This document shows, piece after piece, positions 1-7,868 of a DNA stretch of 64,000 nt (the first letter of the stretch is position 1; the number at the start of each line of letters is the position of its first letter). The notes beneath the pieces were generated by a model. That model saw only the letters and a list, made by a program, of their open reading frames with translations, was not told the DNA's origin and did no database searches. This DNA comes from JAHIQC01 sp964565645. Its GTDB lineage: Bacteria > Actinomycetota > Coriobacteriia > Anaerosomatales > JAHIQC01. The translations under genes were made by a program, and so were the position numbers. The stretch is from positions 1 through 64,000 of the forward strand of contig CAZMFQ010000006.1 in assembly GCA_964565645.1 (NCBI GenBank). The letters run 5' to 3'.

Positions 1-628
1 CGAACACCTTGTACTCGTTGCGGCCGAGCCAGATCTTGAACGATTGCACGGCCGCGGCGGACCTTTCGCCCCCGAGTATGTAGATGACGAGCGGCGAGAG
101 CAGCATGAGTTCCAGGAACGCCGTGAACCCGAGGGTCATCACCACGCGTTCCGCCGTCGAGAGCGACGAGGTCGGGATGACGCCCATGCCGCCGAGGAAG
201 TACACGTACTGGATCCCGGGTGCGGCCATGGTCGCGAACCCTGCGCCGAACGCCATCCACGGGCGGATGCTTTCGAGGGCCTTGAGCCATCCCGGGAGTT
301 CGTCGGATGCGCGCGGCGGCTTGCGGAACAGGAAGGCCCCCACGAGCGCGAGCAGCACGCCGGCGGCCACCCCCCAGACGCCGAGTCCGGCGCCGCCGCT
401 GCCGGCCTGCGGCGCGATACCGGGCTTGAGCGAGATCGACAGCAGCGCGGCCGCGCCCAGAAGCAGACGGTAGGCGGCATTCCCGAGCACGAACGCCAGC
501 GCGTTGGTCTTGGGCCGGCGCGTCCCGAGCAGGATGATCACGTGGTTGGTCCACGTGGGCACGACCACGCCGGCCAGCGCGAACGGCGCCAGCGCCGCGA
601 TGGTGGCACTCAGTTCGGACGAGCCCAC
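1..628 (-). CDS. GAP-family (Sap/SfLAP-like) membrane protein, C-terminus beyond the window
   Basis: The reverse strand reads open without a stop from a GTG at 628 to the window edge (209 codons seen). The GTG follows an AGGGAGG ribosome site by about five bases. The product is very hydrophobic, with segments near residues 7-27, 46-62, 77-98 and 130-150, and a short linker containing LGTRRPKTNALAF. That layout of helices and basic loops resembles the GAP family (PF11139), whose mycobacterial member Sap helps export sulfolipid, so a role in lipid or envelope export is possible. The family call comes from memory of its pattern and the substrate cannot be inferred. The gene is convergent with nothing in view; its start lies 46 bases from the end of the neighbouring aminotransferase gene, which is on the same strand upstream. 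Confidence 0.7.
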   Translation of the reverse strand, partial: MGSSELSATIAALAPFALAGVVVPTWTNHVIILLGTRRPKTNALAFVLGNAAYRLLLGAAALLSISLKPGIAPQAGSGGAGLGVWGVAAGVLLALVGAFLFRKPPRASDELPGWLKALESIRPWMAFGAGFATMAAPGIQYVYFLGGMGVIPTSSLSTAERVVMTLGFTAFLELMLLSPLVIYILGGERSAAAVQSFKIWLGRNEYKVF

Positions 629-674
629 GAGTCCCTCCCTATCCCGGTCGACGCCCGGTCATCGGAGTCCTGGT

Positions 675-1520
675 CTACCCCGCGTCGCCGAACGCGACCT
701 CGCGGTACAGCGCCATGAGCTCGCGCACCACGGGACCCACCTCGCCGGTTCCGACGGGTGTCTCGTCGATGCGCGTGATCGGAACGACGCCGCGCACGCT
801 CGATGTCAGGAAGCACTCCTCGGCGGAGAAGAGGTCGTCGAGGGTGACCTCGGTGCGGAGCACCTCGAAGCGTGTCGAAGCGAGCTCGAGCACGCGGTTG
901 CCCACGGTCCCGTGCAGCACGCCGCCGGCCGGTGCGAGGATCCTGCCGCCTTTGACCACGTAGACGCTCGCGGTGGCGGCCTCGGAGACGATGCGCCCGT
1001 CATGGTAGAGCAGGTCCATCGCGCCTTCTTCCTCGATGCGCGCGTGGTTGCGCAGCCAGGTGAGGTAGTTGGTGCTCTTGGCCTCGGGGAACTCCCGCGT
1101 GTGCCGTACCGCGAGGAGCTTGGCGCCGTCGGTGTAGACCGTCTCCGGGACCTTGAACAACTCGTGCGTGACGATCAGGAACGTCGGCGTCGCCGGGTCG
1201 AAGTGCATGCCGTCGGGCGCGTAGCCGCCGGTGAGCACGAGCCGCACGGTGGCCTCCGCGTGGCCGTTACGCGCGAGCAGCTTGAGGATGATCCGCTCGA
1301 TCTCCTCGTCGGTGACCGGTACCGGCAGGCCCAGCATATCCGCCGAGGAGTGGAAGCGCTCCAGGTGCTCCTGCAGCATGTAGGGCCTGCCGTCGATCGT
1401 CTGCAGGAGGTCGAAGACGGCGTAGCCGCGCAGAAGCCCCGCGTCGAACGGCGAGATCGCCGCTTCGTCGGCGGGCAGGATCGAGCCGTTGAGGTAGACG
1501 TACTCTCCGGCGGGGTTCAT
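675..1520 (-). CDS. Class IV PLP aminotransferase (branched-chain or D-amino acid aminotransferase-like)
   Basis: A 281-residue protein of the fold-type IV PLP family (PF01063), the usual length for IlvE, D-alanine aminotransferase or aminodeoxychorismate lyase. It begins MNPAGEYVYLNG, and the PFDAGLLRGYAVFDLL stretch is the typical N-terminal substrate-side motif. The Lys in EAKSTNYLTWLRN (about residue 150) is the expected PLP-binding lysine, and VSEAATASVYVV followed by GVLHGTVGNRVLEL forms the cofactor phosphate region. The ATG at 1520 has GGAGG eight bases upstream; a TTG five codons earlier is in frame but lacks a site. Sequence alone does not separate branched-chain transamination from the other activities, so no symbol is given. 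Confidence 0.88.
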   Translation of the reverse strand: MNPAGEYVYLNGSILPADEAAISPFDAGLLRGYAVFDLLQTIDGRPYMLQEHLERFHSSADMLGLPVPVTDEEIERIILKLLARNGHAEATVRLVLTGGYAPDGMHFDPATPTFLIVTHELFKVPETVYTDGAKLLAVRHTREFPEAKSTNYLTWLRNHARIEEEGAMDLLYHDGRIVSEAATASVYVVKGGRILAPAGGVLHGTVGNRVLELASTRFEVLRTEVTLDDLFSAEECFLTSSVRGVVPITRIDETPVGTGEVGPVVRELMALYREVAFGDAG

Positions 1521-1609
1521 GTTCGCGGCCTCCAAGGCTGGTCTGTCGATGAGTCGATACCCGTGTCCGCACGCTGGCGGGCGTGCGGTCGGCGGCCGCC
1601 GCAGGCCGA

Positions 1610-1638
1610 TTGCCCCGCCTGCGCGCCCTCGCTATACT
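1610..1638 (+). promoter_or_regulatory. Promoter of tRNA-Ser
   Basis: TTGCCC at 1610-1615 and a consensus TATACT at 1633-1638 are separated by 17 bases. Transcription would start near 1645 and give a 5' leader of about 37 bases before the tRNA, to be removed by RNase P. Confidence 0.75.
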
Positions 1639-1681
1639 CGCACATGCGCTTTGAGCCGTCTTGGGCGGCTCGCGCCACCAC

Positions 1682-1774
1682 GGAGAGGTGGCAGAGTGGT
1701 TGAATGCGGCGGTCTCGAAAACCGTTATGCGGGTATCCCCCGTATCGAGGGTTCGAATCCCTCCCTCTCCGCCA
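1682..1774 (+). tRNA. tRNA-Ser (anticodon CGA), CCA encoded
   Basis: The acceptor stem GGAGAGG pairs with CCTCTCC, followed by discriminator G and an encoded CCA at 1772-1774. The anticodon stem GCGGT/ACCGT holds the loop CTCGAAA, giving anticodon CGA (codon UCG). A long variable arm (about 1731-1742) marks it as a class II tRNA, and the T arm GAGGG-TTCGAAT-CCCTC is perfect. It lies between its own promoter (1610) and a hairpin terminator (1788). Its 3' half is echoed at 8443 and 11934, and the DNA directly downstream carries a defence island, so it looks like an integration hotspot. Confidence 0.97.
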
Positions 1775-1780
1775 GAACGA

Positions 1781-1795
1781 ACTGACGACGCCCGT
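1781..1795 (+). repeat. Left copy of 15-bp direct repeat bracketing the island
   Basis: ACTGACGACGCCCGT occurs here, six bases after the tRNA CCA end, and again at 7715-7729. In both places it runs into a hairpin whose stem arms are ACGCCCG and CGGGCGT. The copies are 5,934 bases apart and enclose the two defence-like gene units. They may be the duplicated boundary of an inserted element. Confidence 0.75.
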
Positions 1796-1822
1796 CTCTC
1801 CAGCAGGGGAGGCGGGCGTTTG
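1788..1822 (+). terminator. Rho-independent-like terminator after tRNA-Ser
   Basis: Stem ACGCCCG (1788-1794) pairs with CGGGCGT (1813-1819); an inner CTCC/GGAG pairing extends it, and TTTG follows. It would end the tRNA transcript. Its outer stem is identical to that of the hairpin at 7722. Confidence 0.65.
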
Positions 1823-1828
1823 CCCAAC

Positions 1829-1858
1829 TTGCGGTCTTCGTCGGTGTCCACTCATACT
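1829..1858 (+). promoter_or_regulatory. Possible promoter of the ABC-3C operon
   Basis: TTGCGG (1829-1834) and CATACT (1853-1858) are 18 bases apart, 34 bases before the nuclease gene start at 1893. The match is moderate, but this is the only promoter-like pair between the terminator and the operon. Confidence 0.4.
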
Positions 1859-1892
1859 CGGAGCAAGTTCCGAACGTCTGCTGGGGGCACGC

Positions 1893-3008
1893 GTGCCGCG
1901 AACGAGTCTGCCGTCCATCGCCGATTCTACCGCCATCTCCAGCGGTGGCGTGTTCGCGCGGCAAGGCTTCTCCTATCAGGATCACGTTGCAGCCTCCTTC
2001 TGTCTGGAGATGCTGGGGCCAGCGGCGCAGATCACTGAAGTGCGCTGTGAGGCCGAAGACGATATCACGCTTGTTCTGTCGGACCCGCCAAGTACAGTTG
2101 AGTACGTTCAGGTCAAGGCAGGGCGGGATGACCAGCTTTGGACGATTGCCCAGATCGCTCCGATCGACGACGACGCGGGCCTCGTGCTCTCATCGCTCTC
2201 TCGGGACAGGTATCAGGAGCACTGTGTCTTCAGGATCGTGACTCTATTGGGAGTGAAACGCGAGCTTCGCGTCCTCACTCAGTCTGTTGACCAACGAAGC
2301 CCCGAGAAGTGCCAAGTGCTCGCAACCAAACTGGTGGAGCGACTCGGCTCAAGTACGTCCCCGGCTGGAGCTACGCTCGGCTACTGGGTGACCCACGGAC
2401 GATGGGACGTGCGTGAGTCCGAAAGTGCGCTCGAGAGGGCGAACATGGACCTGGTCGAGCGAGTTGCAGGAGATGCAAACCTGCTAACGCGATCGCAGAG
2501 AGAGAGCGTGTACGAGTCTCTACTGAAGGGAGTATTTCAGGCCGCCAAGTCGCAGGTTGCATCAGAGAAGAGGCTCGGGCCCGAGGGGGTGCGCGAGGTC
2601 TTCTTCGGCAGCTTGCTGCAGGCAGTGTATGGAGCGGTGTCCGGCTCCACGGCGAAGCTGATTTCGGCCCTAGAAGAGGCTTCCGTTCCTCGTGCCACTG
2701 TCATCTCAGCGATCGAGTTGCGCCGGGCGTTCAACACCGCTTCCACCGATCCAGCCTACTCAGGGGGACCCGACCTCCAGGCGGTCGCGTATGCGGTGCA
2801 AGCGGTCCTGAACACATGCATGAGCGCGCTTGCAGGCGGCGACATCGAACTGGATGGACCTCGATTCCATGGCTACTGCCTGGCACAGATTGCTCGTGTG
2901 AGCGATGAACTGGGAGGCCAGTCCACTCTGATGGCGATTGTCCAAGGTGCGATGTACGAAGCGGTGAGTCGCGGAGCGCATCGCTTCGTCTTGCCAGAGG
3001 AGGCATGA
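1893..3008 (+). CDS. Cap4-like dsDNA nuclease (DUF4297), effector of an ABC-3C system
   Basis: A 371-residue protein whose first 110 residues look like the Cap4/DUF4297 restriction-endonuclease-like domain (PF14130). GVFARQGFSYQDHVA opens the domain, followed by acidic residues around E53 and D57 (CEAEDDITLVL) and Q73/K75 in VEYVQVKAG, giving a D-QxK active site. The remaining 260 residues are largely helical with no recognised domain, and probably sense a signal or contact the partner ATPase. The GTG at 1893 follows GGGGG and removes an implausible upstream extension that would overlap the tRNA. Its stop overlaps the next gene as ATGA. Family knowledge (DUF4297 effectors of ABC-3C and CBASS systems) suggests DNA degradation on infection. 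The gene is less GC-biased than the core genes. Confidence 0.78.
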   Translation: MPRTSLPSIADSTAISSGGVFARQGFSYQDHVAASFCLEMLGPAAQITEVRCEAEDDITLVLSDPPSTVEYVQVKAGRDDQLWTIAQIAPIDDDAGLVLSSLSRDRYQEHCVFRIVTLLGVKRELRVLTQSVDQRSPEKCQVLATKLVERLGSSTSPAGATLGYWVTHGRWDVRESESALERANMDLVERVAGDANLLTRSQRESVYESLLKGVFQAAKSQVASEKRLGPEGVREVFFGSLLQAVYGAVSGSTAKLISALEEASVPRATVISAIELRRAFNTASTDPAYSGGPDLQAVAYAVQAVLNTCMSALAGGDIELDGPRFHGYCLAQIARVSDELGGQSTLMAIVQGAMYEAVSRGAHRFVLPEEA

Positions 3009-3541
3009 TGCTGCAGATGCACCAGGTCGCGGAGTATCCACGATCGGTTCCGTTGAACGCCGATTCGATCACGGAGTTTCACGCAGCGAGACTCCTGCTC
3101 CTGATTCTCAAGTGCCGCGGGGGAAAGGTCGTCGGTCTCACGAAGCTGGCCAAGCTCGATTTCTTCGTGAGGTATCCCGACTACTTCGCGTCTGTGACCG
3201 GTTCTCGCGGTCGCACTGGTGAGATCGAATCGGCCATGATCCGTCACCACTATGGGCCGTGGGACCATCGATACTACGCCGTCCTCGGCTACCTCGAATC
3301 GAGAGCGTTGTTGAAGATCGCCCGGCAGTCAACCCGCACCTTCACCTTTGCCCTGACGGAGCGCGGGGTGGCAGCGGCCGAGGCCCTGGCTCAGGATGAG
3401 GCATTCGACGATCTCAACGCTCAGATTGGCACCGTCGTGGACGAATTCGGGCGCCTCACCGGTAGCGCTATCAAGGACCTGATCTACGCGTCGTTCGACT
3501 TCGAGGTAGGTCGTCGACAGCTTGGAGAAGTGATCGAATGA
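3005..3541 (+). CDS. ABC-three component (ABC-3C) system middle component
   Basis: A 178-residue protein translationally coupled on both sides: its ATG lies in the ATGATG at 3005 over the upstream stop, and its own TGA overlaps the ATPase ATG at 3538. The N-terminal half contains VGLTKLAKLDFFVRYP, a pattern typical of small middle-component proteins of ABC-3C systems. The central IESAMIRHHYGPWDHRYYAVL and the LTERGVAAAEAL segment resemble a winged-helix fold. In ABC-3C systems this protein is thought to couple the SMC/Rad50-like ATPase to the effector. Assignment rests on the motif plus gene order, not on a database search. Confidence 0.72.
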   Translation: MMLQMHQVAEYPRSVPLNADSITEFHAARLLLLILKCRGGKVVGLTKLAKLDFFVRYPDYFASVTGSRGRTGEIESAMIRHHYGPWDHRYYAVLGYLESRALLKIARQSTRTFTFALTERGVAAAEALAQDEAFDDLNAQIGTVVDEFGRLTGSAIKDLIYASFDFEVGRRQLGEVIE

Positions 3542-5433
3542 GTCACCTGACAATTGACCGAGTGTGGCGGGGAACCGAAGACAGCGTTGAGGAGCTGGTT
3601 CTCTTCAAGGGTGTCAACCTTCTTGTCGGGGAGCCGAACACAGGTAAGACAAGCTGGCTGAGGATTATCGACTACCTCATGGGGTCAACGAAGCAGCCCG
3701 ATCACGTCATGTCGCCCCACGTATCAAACGCCTATGACTCGGTAGGTATGACCATCTCCATCGGCGATCGCCGGTTCGAGCTAGAGAGGAACTGGCGCTC
3801 GCCAGGCGGACTCACGAACGTCTTGGTGGATGGAGAGCGACTTCAGGCGGACTTGTTCTCGGACTTCATGCTGGACCTGCTGCAGATTCCGCTAGTGCAC
3901 TACCCCAAAGGCAATCCGTACGCCGGGTACACCTGGCCTGCGCTTGGCTGGCGCAGCTTGTATCGCCACGTGTACCGGAGGGAAGGATCGTGGTCGTCCG
4001 TCGCGGCTCAGCAGCCGGATAGCGAACAACTCGCATGCATGCTGCAGTTCTTGGGAGTCGCGGAGGAAATCTACTCGCCAGAGTATGGGGAGTTGGTGAG
4101 CGCACGGAAGGAGCGGGACCGGCTAGAAGCCCGAAAAGAGCAGTTCTCAGAACTGCTTTCCACCGTCACCCGAGAAATTGCAGCGACAGCCGACCCATCA
4201 CTTGTGGGGTCGACTGAATCAGTGACCGCAGTCCTGAGGGGCCTCGATTCAAGACGGCGAGACCTTCAGGACCAGCGACTTGCGTCTCAACTGCCATCCG
4301 CCTCACAGGGCGATGACGCGCTGGAAGAGGTTGCGCAGCTGGCGCACGATCGAGCCCAGGCGGTCGTACGCGCCGTGCAATTGAGCGAACACCTGTCGAC
4401 GACGCGTGCCCGAGCTCGACAGATAGACGAGTATCAGAATCAACTACTAGCCACACTTCGACGCCTGAAGCGTGCGCGCGTTGCGGGCAATGTTCTGACC
4501 GGCTTCCGGATTACGCACTGTCCCGCTTGCGATCAGCCTGTTCGCCAGACTGATGCGGCAGTGGCGGCAGGCGCGTGCTTCTTGTGCGACCGTCCGCTCG
4601 TGAGTCATCAAGGCGATTCCGAGGATCCCACCACGCGACTAGAGTTCGAAATTGCCCAGATCAAAGACGAGCAGAACGAAAATAGGAAACTCCTCGCCGA
4701 CCTTCGACTGCGCGAGGGGGAGCTGGTGTCTGAGCTAACTGGCCAGAGAAAGGAGGTCGCGGACTTCGACGCGAGACTGGAGAAGTATCGGACGGTCTCT
4801 GTGGCCGTGGATGACGAGGCCGTGCGTCGAATTGACGAAGAAATCGGACGGCTGTCCGAGCAGATGCGCCAGGTTGCCAGCGTGAACCGCCTTCTGGCCG
4901 AGCGAGAGGAGTTGGAGGCACAGATCGCGAGCGTCTCCCAACGTGTTGAGGAGTTGGCGACCAGCGTCAACTCGAAGGTCGTCTCAGTGGACTTCGATGA
5001 GCTTGGCTCATTGCTCACCACTGGAATGAGCCAGTACATCACCAAGTTGAATGCGGACGCCCCTCGCTGGAACCTCGCCGATCCGCTTGCTTTCTCAATC
5101 CGGCGTGATGGATTTCGCATCTCGGTGGGCTCCAGCTCATGGCAGTCGCGGCTAGGGGGCGCGCTTAGCATCTACCTTCTGCTTGCGTACCACTACGGGC
5201 TTCTCAGCCTGACCGGAGAGAGCGGTAGTCGATATCCAGGTCTCTCGATTCTGGACTTTCCGCCTTCGCTCGCAGATGTGGCCGACGTTGACCGGCCCGA
5301 CTACGAGAGCCACGCGATTGCGCCCTTCACCGATCTCGCCGTCACGCGCCCGGACATTCAGGTTATTGCGGCTGGGCGGGCGTTTGGTGATCTGCCGGGT
5401 GTAAATCGAATTGAGTTCGCGCACGTGTACTAG
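3538..5433 (+). CDS. SMC/Rad50-like ABC ATPase of an ABC-3C system (DUF3732-like)
   Basis: A 631-residue ATPase. The Walker A motif GEPNTGKTS lies at residues 31-39 (K37). Two long charged helical stretches (about 185-310 and 366-490) should form an antiparallel coiled coil. At its tip sits a zinc-ribbon candidate, CPAC at 328-331 and CFLC at 347-350, reminiscent of the Rad50 hook. The C-terminal lobe has RLGGALSIYLLLAY and a Walker-B-like LSILDFPP, as in DUF3732 proteins. As the third gene of the coupled operon it is expected to bind nucleic acid or an invader signal and gate the nuclease. The canonical LSGGQ signature is replaced by SRLGGALS. The gene ends at 5433, followed by 270 bases without a gene. 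Confidence 0.8.
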   Translation: MSHLTIDRVWRGTEDSVEELVLFKGVNLLVGEPNTGKTSWLRIIDYLMGSTKQPDHVMSPHVSNAYDSVGMTISIGDRRFELERNWRSPGGLTNVLVDGERLQADLFSDFMLDLLQIPLVHYPKGNPYAGYTWPALGWRSLYRHVYRREGSWSSVAAQQPDSEQLACMLQFLGVAEEIYSPEYGELVSARKERDRLEARKEQFSELLSTVTREIAATADPSLVGSTESVTAVLRGLDSRRRDLQDQRLASQLPSASQGDDALEEVAQLAHDRAQAVVRAVQLSEHLSTTRARARQIDEYQNQLLATLRRLKRARVAGNVLTGFRITHCPACDQPVRQTDAAVAAGACFLCDRPLVSHQGDSEDPTTRLEFEIAQIKDEQNENRKLLADLRLREGELVSELTGQRKEVADFDARLEKYRTVSVAVDDEAVRRIDEEIGRLSEQMRQVASVNRLLAEREELEAQIASVSQRVEELATSVNSKVVSVDFDELGSLLTTGMSQYITKLNADAPRWNLADPLAFSIRRDGFRISVGSSSWQSRLGGALSIYLLLAYHYGLLSLTGESGSRYPGLSILDFPPSLADVADVDRPDYESHAIAPFTDLAVTRPDIQVIAAGRAFGDLPGVNRIEFAHVY

Positions 5434-5577
5434 TGCGTTCGTCGACCTTGGCCAGTGTCGACATTCAGTGCGCGATGGAGTGCCGGGTGTACGTGGTAGG
5501 TGTTGCAGTTCCGGGGGGCCCCTGGTGAGGAAGTCGCCGCGGGGGAGGATGCGATACGCGTGCGAGCACAGGGTTGT

Positions 5578-5606
5578 TTGCGAGACGCCCGGCACCGTGG
5601 TAGATT
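5578..5606 (+). promoter_or_regulatory. Promoter of the coiled-coil/peptidase unit
   Basis: TTGCGA (5578-5583), 17 bases, then TAGATT (5601-5606). It places a start near 5613 and shows that the second island unit is probably transcribed apart from the ABC-3C operon. Confidence 0.5.
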
Positions 5607-5703
5607 GTGAGTCGGCTTCTGGCGCTCGCCACTGGAGGGCGGTTGTTAGGTTGCGCCGATGAGCGCTAGAATTGTGCCAAGCGAACGACAGGAAGGGTTG
5701 CAG

Positions 5704-5892
5704 GTGACAACTGCCAACAGGCCCGCCGCGGAGAAGAGAGCCGTCGACACAGCAGTCCGCGAGTTCGCAAAGGCGCTTGAGGACCTGAAGGAGATTCAGG
5801 AGCGGGCGAAGAAGATAGAGCGAGCCGCCCGGGATGTTGAGGCGCTCCGCGCGACTTCTCTCGCCGAAGCCCAGTATCTCGTCGTCGGCTAG
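5704..5892 (+). CDS. Small coiled-coil protein, unknown
   Basis: A 62-residue, highly charged, almost wholly helical protein (core REFAKALEDLKEIQERAKKI) with heptad spacing that suggests a coiled coil. The GTG at 5704 is preferred because GGAAGGG stands eight bases upstream; an in-frame ATG at 5659 would add 15 residues but has a poor site. It lies 17 bases before the peptidase gene and both follow the promoter at 5578, so the two are probably one unit. It could be an inhibitor, adaptor or substrate of the peptidase. It matches no family I recognise. Confidence 0.6.
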   Translation: MTTANRPAAEKRAVDTAVREFAKALEDLKEIQERAKKIERAARDVEALRATSLAEAQYLVVG

Positions 5893-5909
5893 GTCCAACC
5901 CGATACCGC

Positions 5910-7688
5910 ATGTCGGCGCCGGAGATCATCGCGCTCCCCGATGAGTTGGCATGGGGTGCCCTACTCGACAAGTTGGGCCGCAAACGCAGTCGCGTTTCCG
6001 TGCTGGCGTCCGTGCTCGAGTACTGCCGCTCCGTGTTGGACGCCAAGTGTGTTGTGTTGGAGCAGGACTACGTCGACCGGGACTATCGGGACGAGTTCTC
6101 CAACATCTACTCAAAGTGCTTTCGTTCCTACGGAGATCGCGCGGTTCGCGTGCACTTCTTCGACAGAGTGCTTGAAGGCCTCGACGAAGTTGTCGATGGA
6201 GATCCCGCGTACCTGGGCTTTGCGGTATTGCGGCCCGTCGAGGTGGGAGTCGTGGGCCGCACGGTCCTTGTTCCTCCGGACGGCAAGCTGGGAATCCGCT
6301 CGTATACTCTCTGCTGTGCTCGCTTCGAGGTACATCTCTACGGGCGGACGCTCTCGGTCGAGGGCGTGCCCTTCATCGAACAAGATCGAATGTCGATGTC
6401 ATGCGCTCAGGCATCGATCTGGATGGCCCTGCGGTACCTGTCACAGTCGTCCAACGGTGAGCCTCGCCTGCCGTATCAGATCTCTGATTCTGCAACGCGC
6501 TATCAGCCAGACATGCCCCGAACCGTACCTGCGACTGGTCTTACCATGAAGGCAATGGTTCAAGGAATCAAGAACCTGGGCTACGGTGCATTGCTCGAAG
6601 TGAGGCCCGCAACAGTATCGTCCGACGCGCTCGCCTCGATGGCGGGCTTCGGTGATGATGAGGCCGGGAATAGCGAGTCGAAGACGCGGACGCCCCCACC
6701 AACGCGAAGAGAGGCTATCCTGGCAGCGGATTGGCTCAGGCGGTGGGACCCTGTGTTTCGAACCTACACGTACGTCGAATCGCGTATGCCTGTACTCCTG
6801 ATGTTCAAGGGCAACCATGACTTCCATGCGATGACCGTCGTCGGTCACTGCCGGCAGGAGAGAATCACAGAGCCTAGACTCGCAGGGCTCCGCGCTCAGA
6901 TGACGCACGCTCCTATGGTAGAGGTGCTGGACGCTGGCGAGCCAGAGGAGAAGGGCGGCTGGATCGCCCAGCTGACTAGTATGAGCGCGAATCTCGTAGG
7001 GGCGCACGAGTACGTTGATGCTTTTGTGGTGCACGACGACCAAGCAGGGCCATATCGTCTACTCCCTGCGAGTGCGCCAATGAGAGATCTGCTGTCGCGC
7101 TCCTCGACGGCCCCCCTTCTCGTCGATGCCAGGTATGGTGACGTACTTGAGGCGGCGAAGGGACTTGTGGTCCCGCTGCCCGAGAAGCTATACCTCGAGA
7201 GCCAGTTTGCGTACCAGCAGTGGTTCGCTACATTCGTATCACCTGTACTTCTTGACTATCTCAAGCGTCTCGCGAAGGCCCACGAGAACGCCGGGCGACT
7301 CGTCGAGGCAATCGCGACGGGTACGGTTGTGGCCCGTCTACTGTTCGTCAAGTCCAGTTCATACAAGTCGTGGGTCCGCGAGGAGGGTGAGGCTGCGGAG
7401 CTGTCTCCGCAAGTTCGCGACGTCTATCTCAGCCAGGCGATGCCGACCTACATATGGCTGCTCGAATTCAGCACCGACGAACTCTATGCGAATGGACAGG
7501 AACTCATTCTGGGCGAGTACATCCTGGACAGCACGGCGAGCGCTCTGGACCCAGAGCCCTTCATTGTCGCGCACTTGCCTCACATGATCGTCAAGTATGA
7601 TCGAGAGGAGCCGGTAGCCCGACCTCCGGTCCCAGTTGCGGTATACGATGACTCGCCTCATCGCTGCTACCGGCGGCCGACGAGCTAG
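5910..7688 (+). CDS. Putative C39/papain-like cysteine peptidase, family not recognised
   Basis: A 592-residue cytoplasmic protein with no signal or membrane segment. The middle part looks like a papain-fold peptidase: EQDRMSMSCAQASIWMALRYL places a nucleophile-like C165 at the start of a helix, GLTMKAMVQGIKNLGY follows as in C39 and related peptidases, and NHDFHAMTVVGH supplies H306 on a strand with the typical HAxTVVGH pattern. The first 150 residues and the last 190 are separate regions with no match I know. It ends the island, 26 bases before the right direct repeat. It might process a partner or host protein on phage infection; this is inference from fold and neighbourhood. It is not a peptidoglycan or bacteriocin-export C39 enzyme, because no transporter or leader gene accompanies it. 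Confidence 0.6.
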   Translation: MSAPEIIALPDELAWGALLDKLGRKRSRVSVLASVLEYCRSVLDAKCVVLEQDYVDRDYRDEFSNIYSKCFRSYGDRAVRVHFFDRVLEGLDEVVDGDPAYLGFAVLRPVEVGVVGRTVLVPPDGKLGIRSYTLCCARFEVHLYGRTLSVEGVPFIEQDRMSMSCAQASIWMALRYLSQSSNGEPRLPYQISDSATRYQPDMPRTVPATGLTMKAMVQGIKNLGYGALLEVRPATVSSDALASMAGFGDDEAGNSESKTRTPPPTRREAILAADWLRRWDPVFRTYTYVESRMPVLLMFKGNHDFHAMTVVGHCRQERITEPRLAGLRAQMTHAPMVEVLDAGEPEEKGGWIAQLTSMSANLVGAHEYVDAFVVHDDQAGPYRLLPASAPMRDLLSRSSTAPLLVDARYGDVLEAAKGLVVPLPEKLYLESQFAYQQWFATFVSPVLLDYLKRLAKAHENAGRLVEAIATGTVVARLLFVKSSSYKSWVREEGEAAELSPQVRDVYLSQAMPTYIWLLEFSTDELYANGQELILGEYILDSTASALDPEPFIVAHLPHMIVKYDREEPVARPPVPVAVYDDSPHRCYRRPTS

Positions 7689-7714
7689 CCCTGAGCGAGG
7701 CTGGACGCTCAGAG

Positions 7715-7729
7715 ACTGACGACGCCCGT
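7715..7729 (+). repeat. Right copy of 15-bp direct repeat bracketing the island
   Basis: ACTGACGACGCCCGT, identical to 1781-1795. It again merges into a hairpin with the same outer stem. It lies between the peptidase gene (ends 7688) and the FMN reductase gene (starts 7869). Confidence 0.75.
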
Positions 7730-7755
7730 TCCTCGGCATGAGGGGCGGGCGTTGT
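7722..7755 (+). terminator. Terminator-like hairpin at the island end
   Basis: Stem ACGCCCG (7722-7728) pairs with CGGGCGT (7746-7752), with an inner CCTC/GAGG pairing; TGTG follows rather than a clean T run. The outer stem matches the tRNA terminator at 1788. Confidence 0.55.
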
Positions 7756-7815
7756 GAGTACCTACGCTGAGGCGCTCGCGGCCTCCTTTCGTGGCGCCTC
7801 AACACCTGCCGGCGT

Positions 7816-7843
7816 TTGGCCGGCGTCCGCGCCGGGGTATGAA
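7816..7843 (+). promoter_or_regulatory. Possible promoter of the FMN reductase gene
   Basis: TTGGCC (7816-7821), 16 bases, TATGAA (7838-7843), 25 bases before the ATG at 7869. Confidence 0.4.
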
Positions 7844-7868
7844 ATCGCGTCGAACGATGGAGGTCGCG

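Noticed and set aside
504..1703. Plus-strand open frame of 399 codons
   Set aside because: Antisense to the GAP-family gene and the aminotransferase, and it runs into the tRNA.
1704..1892. N-terminal extension of the Cap4-like nuclease back into tRNA-Ser
   Set aside because: It would overlap the tRNA and its terminator, and the encoded residues do not resemble the domain start. GTG at 1893 with GGGGG is preferred.
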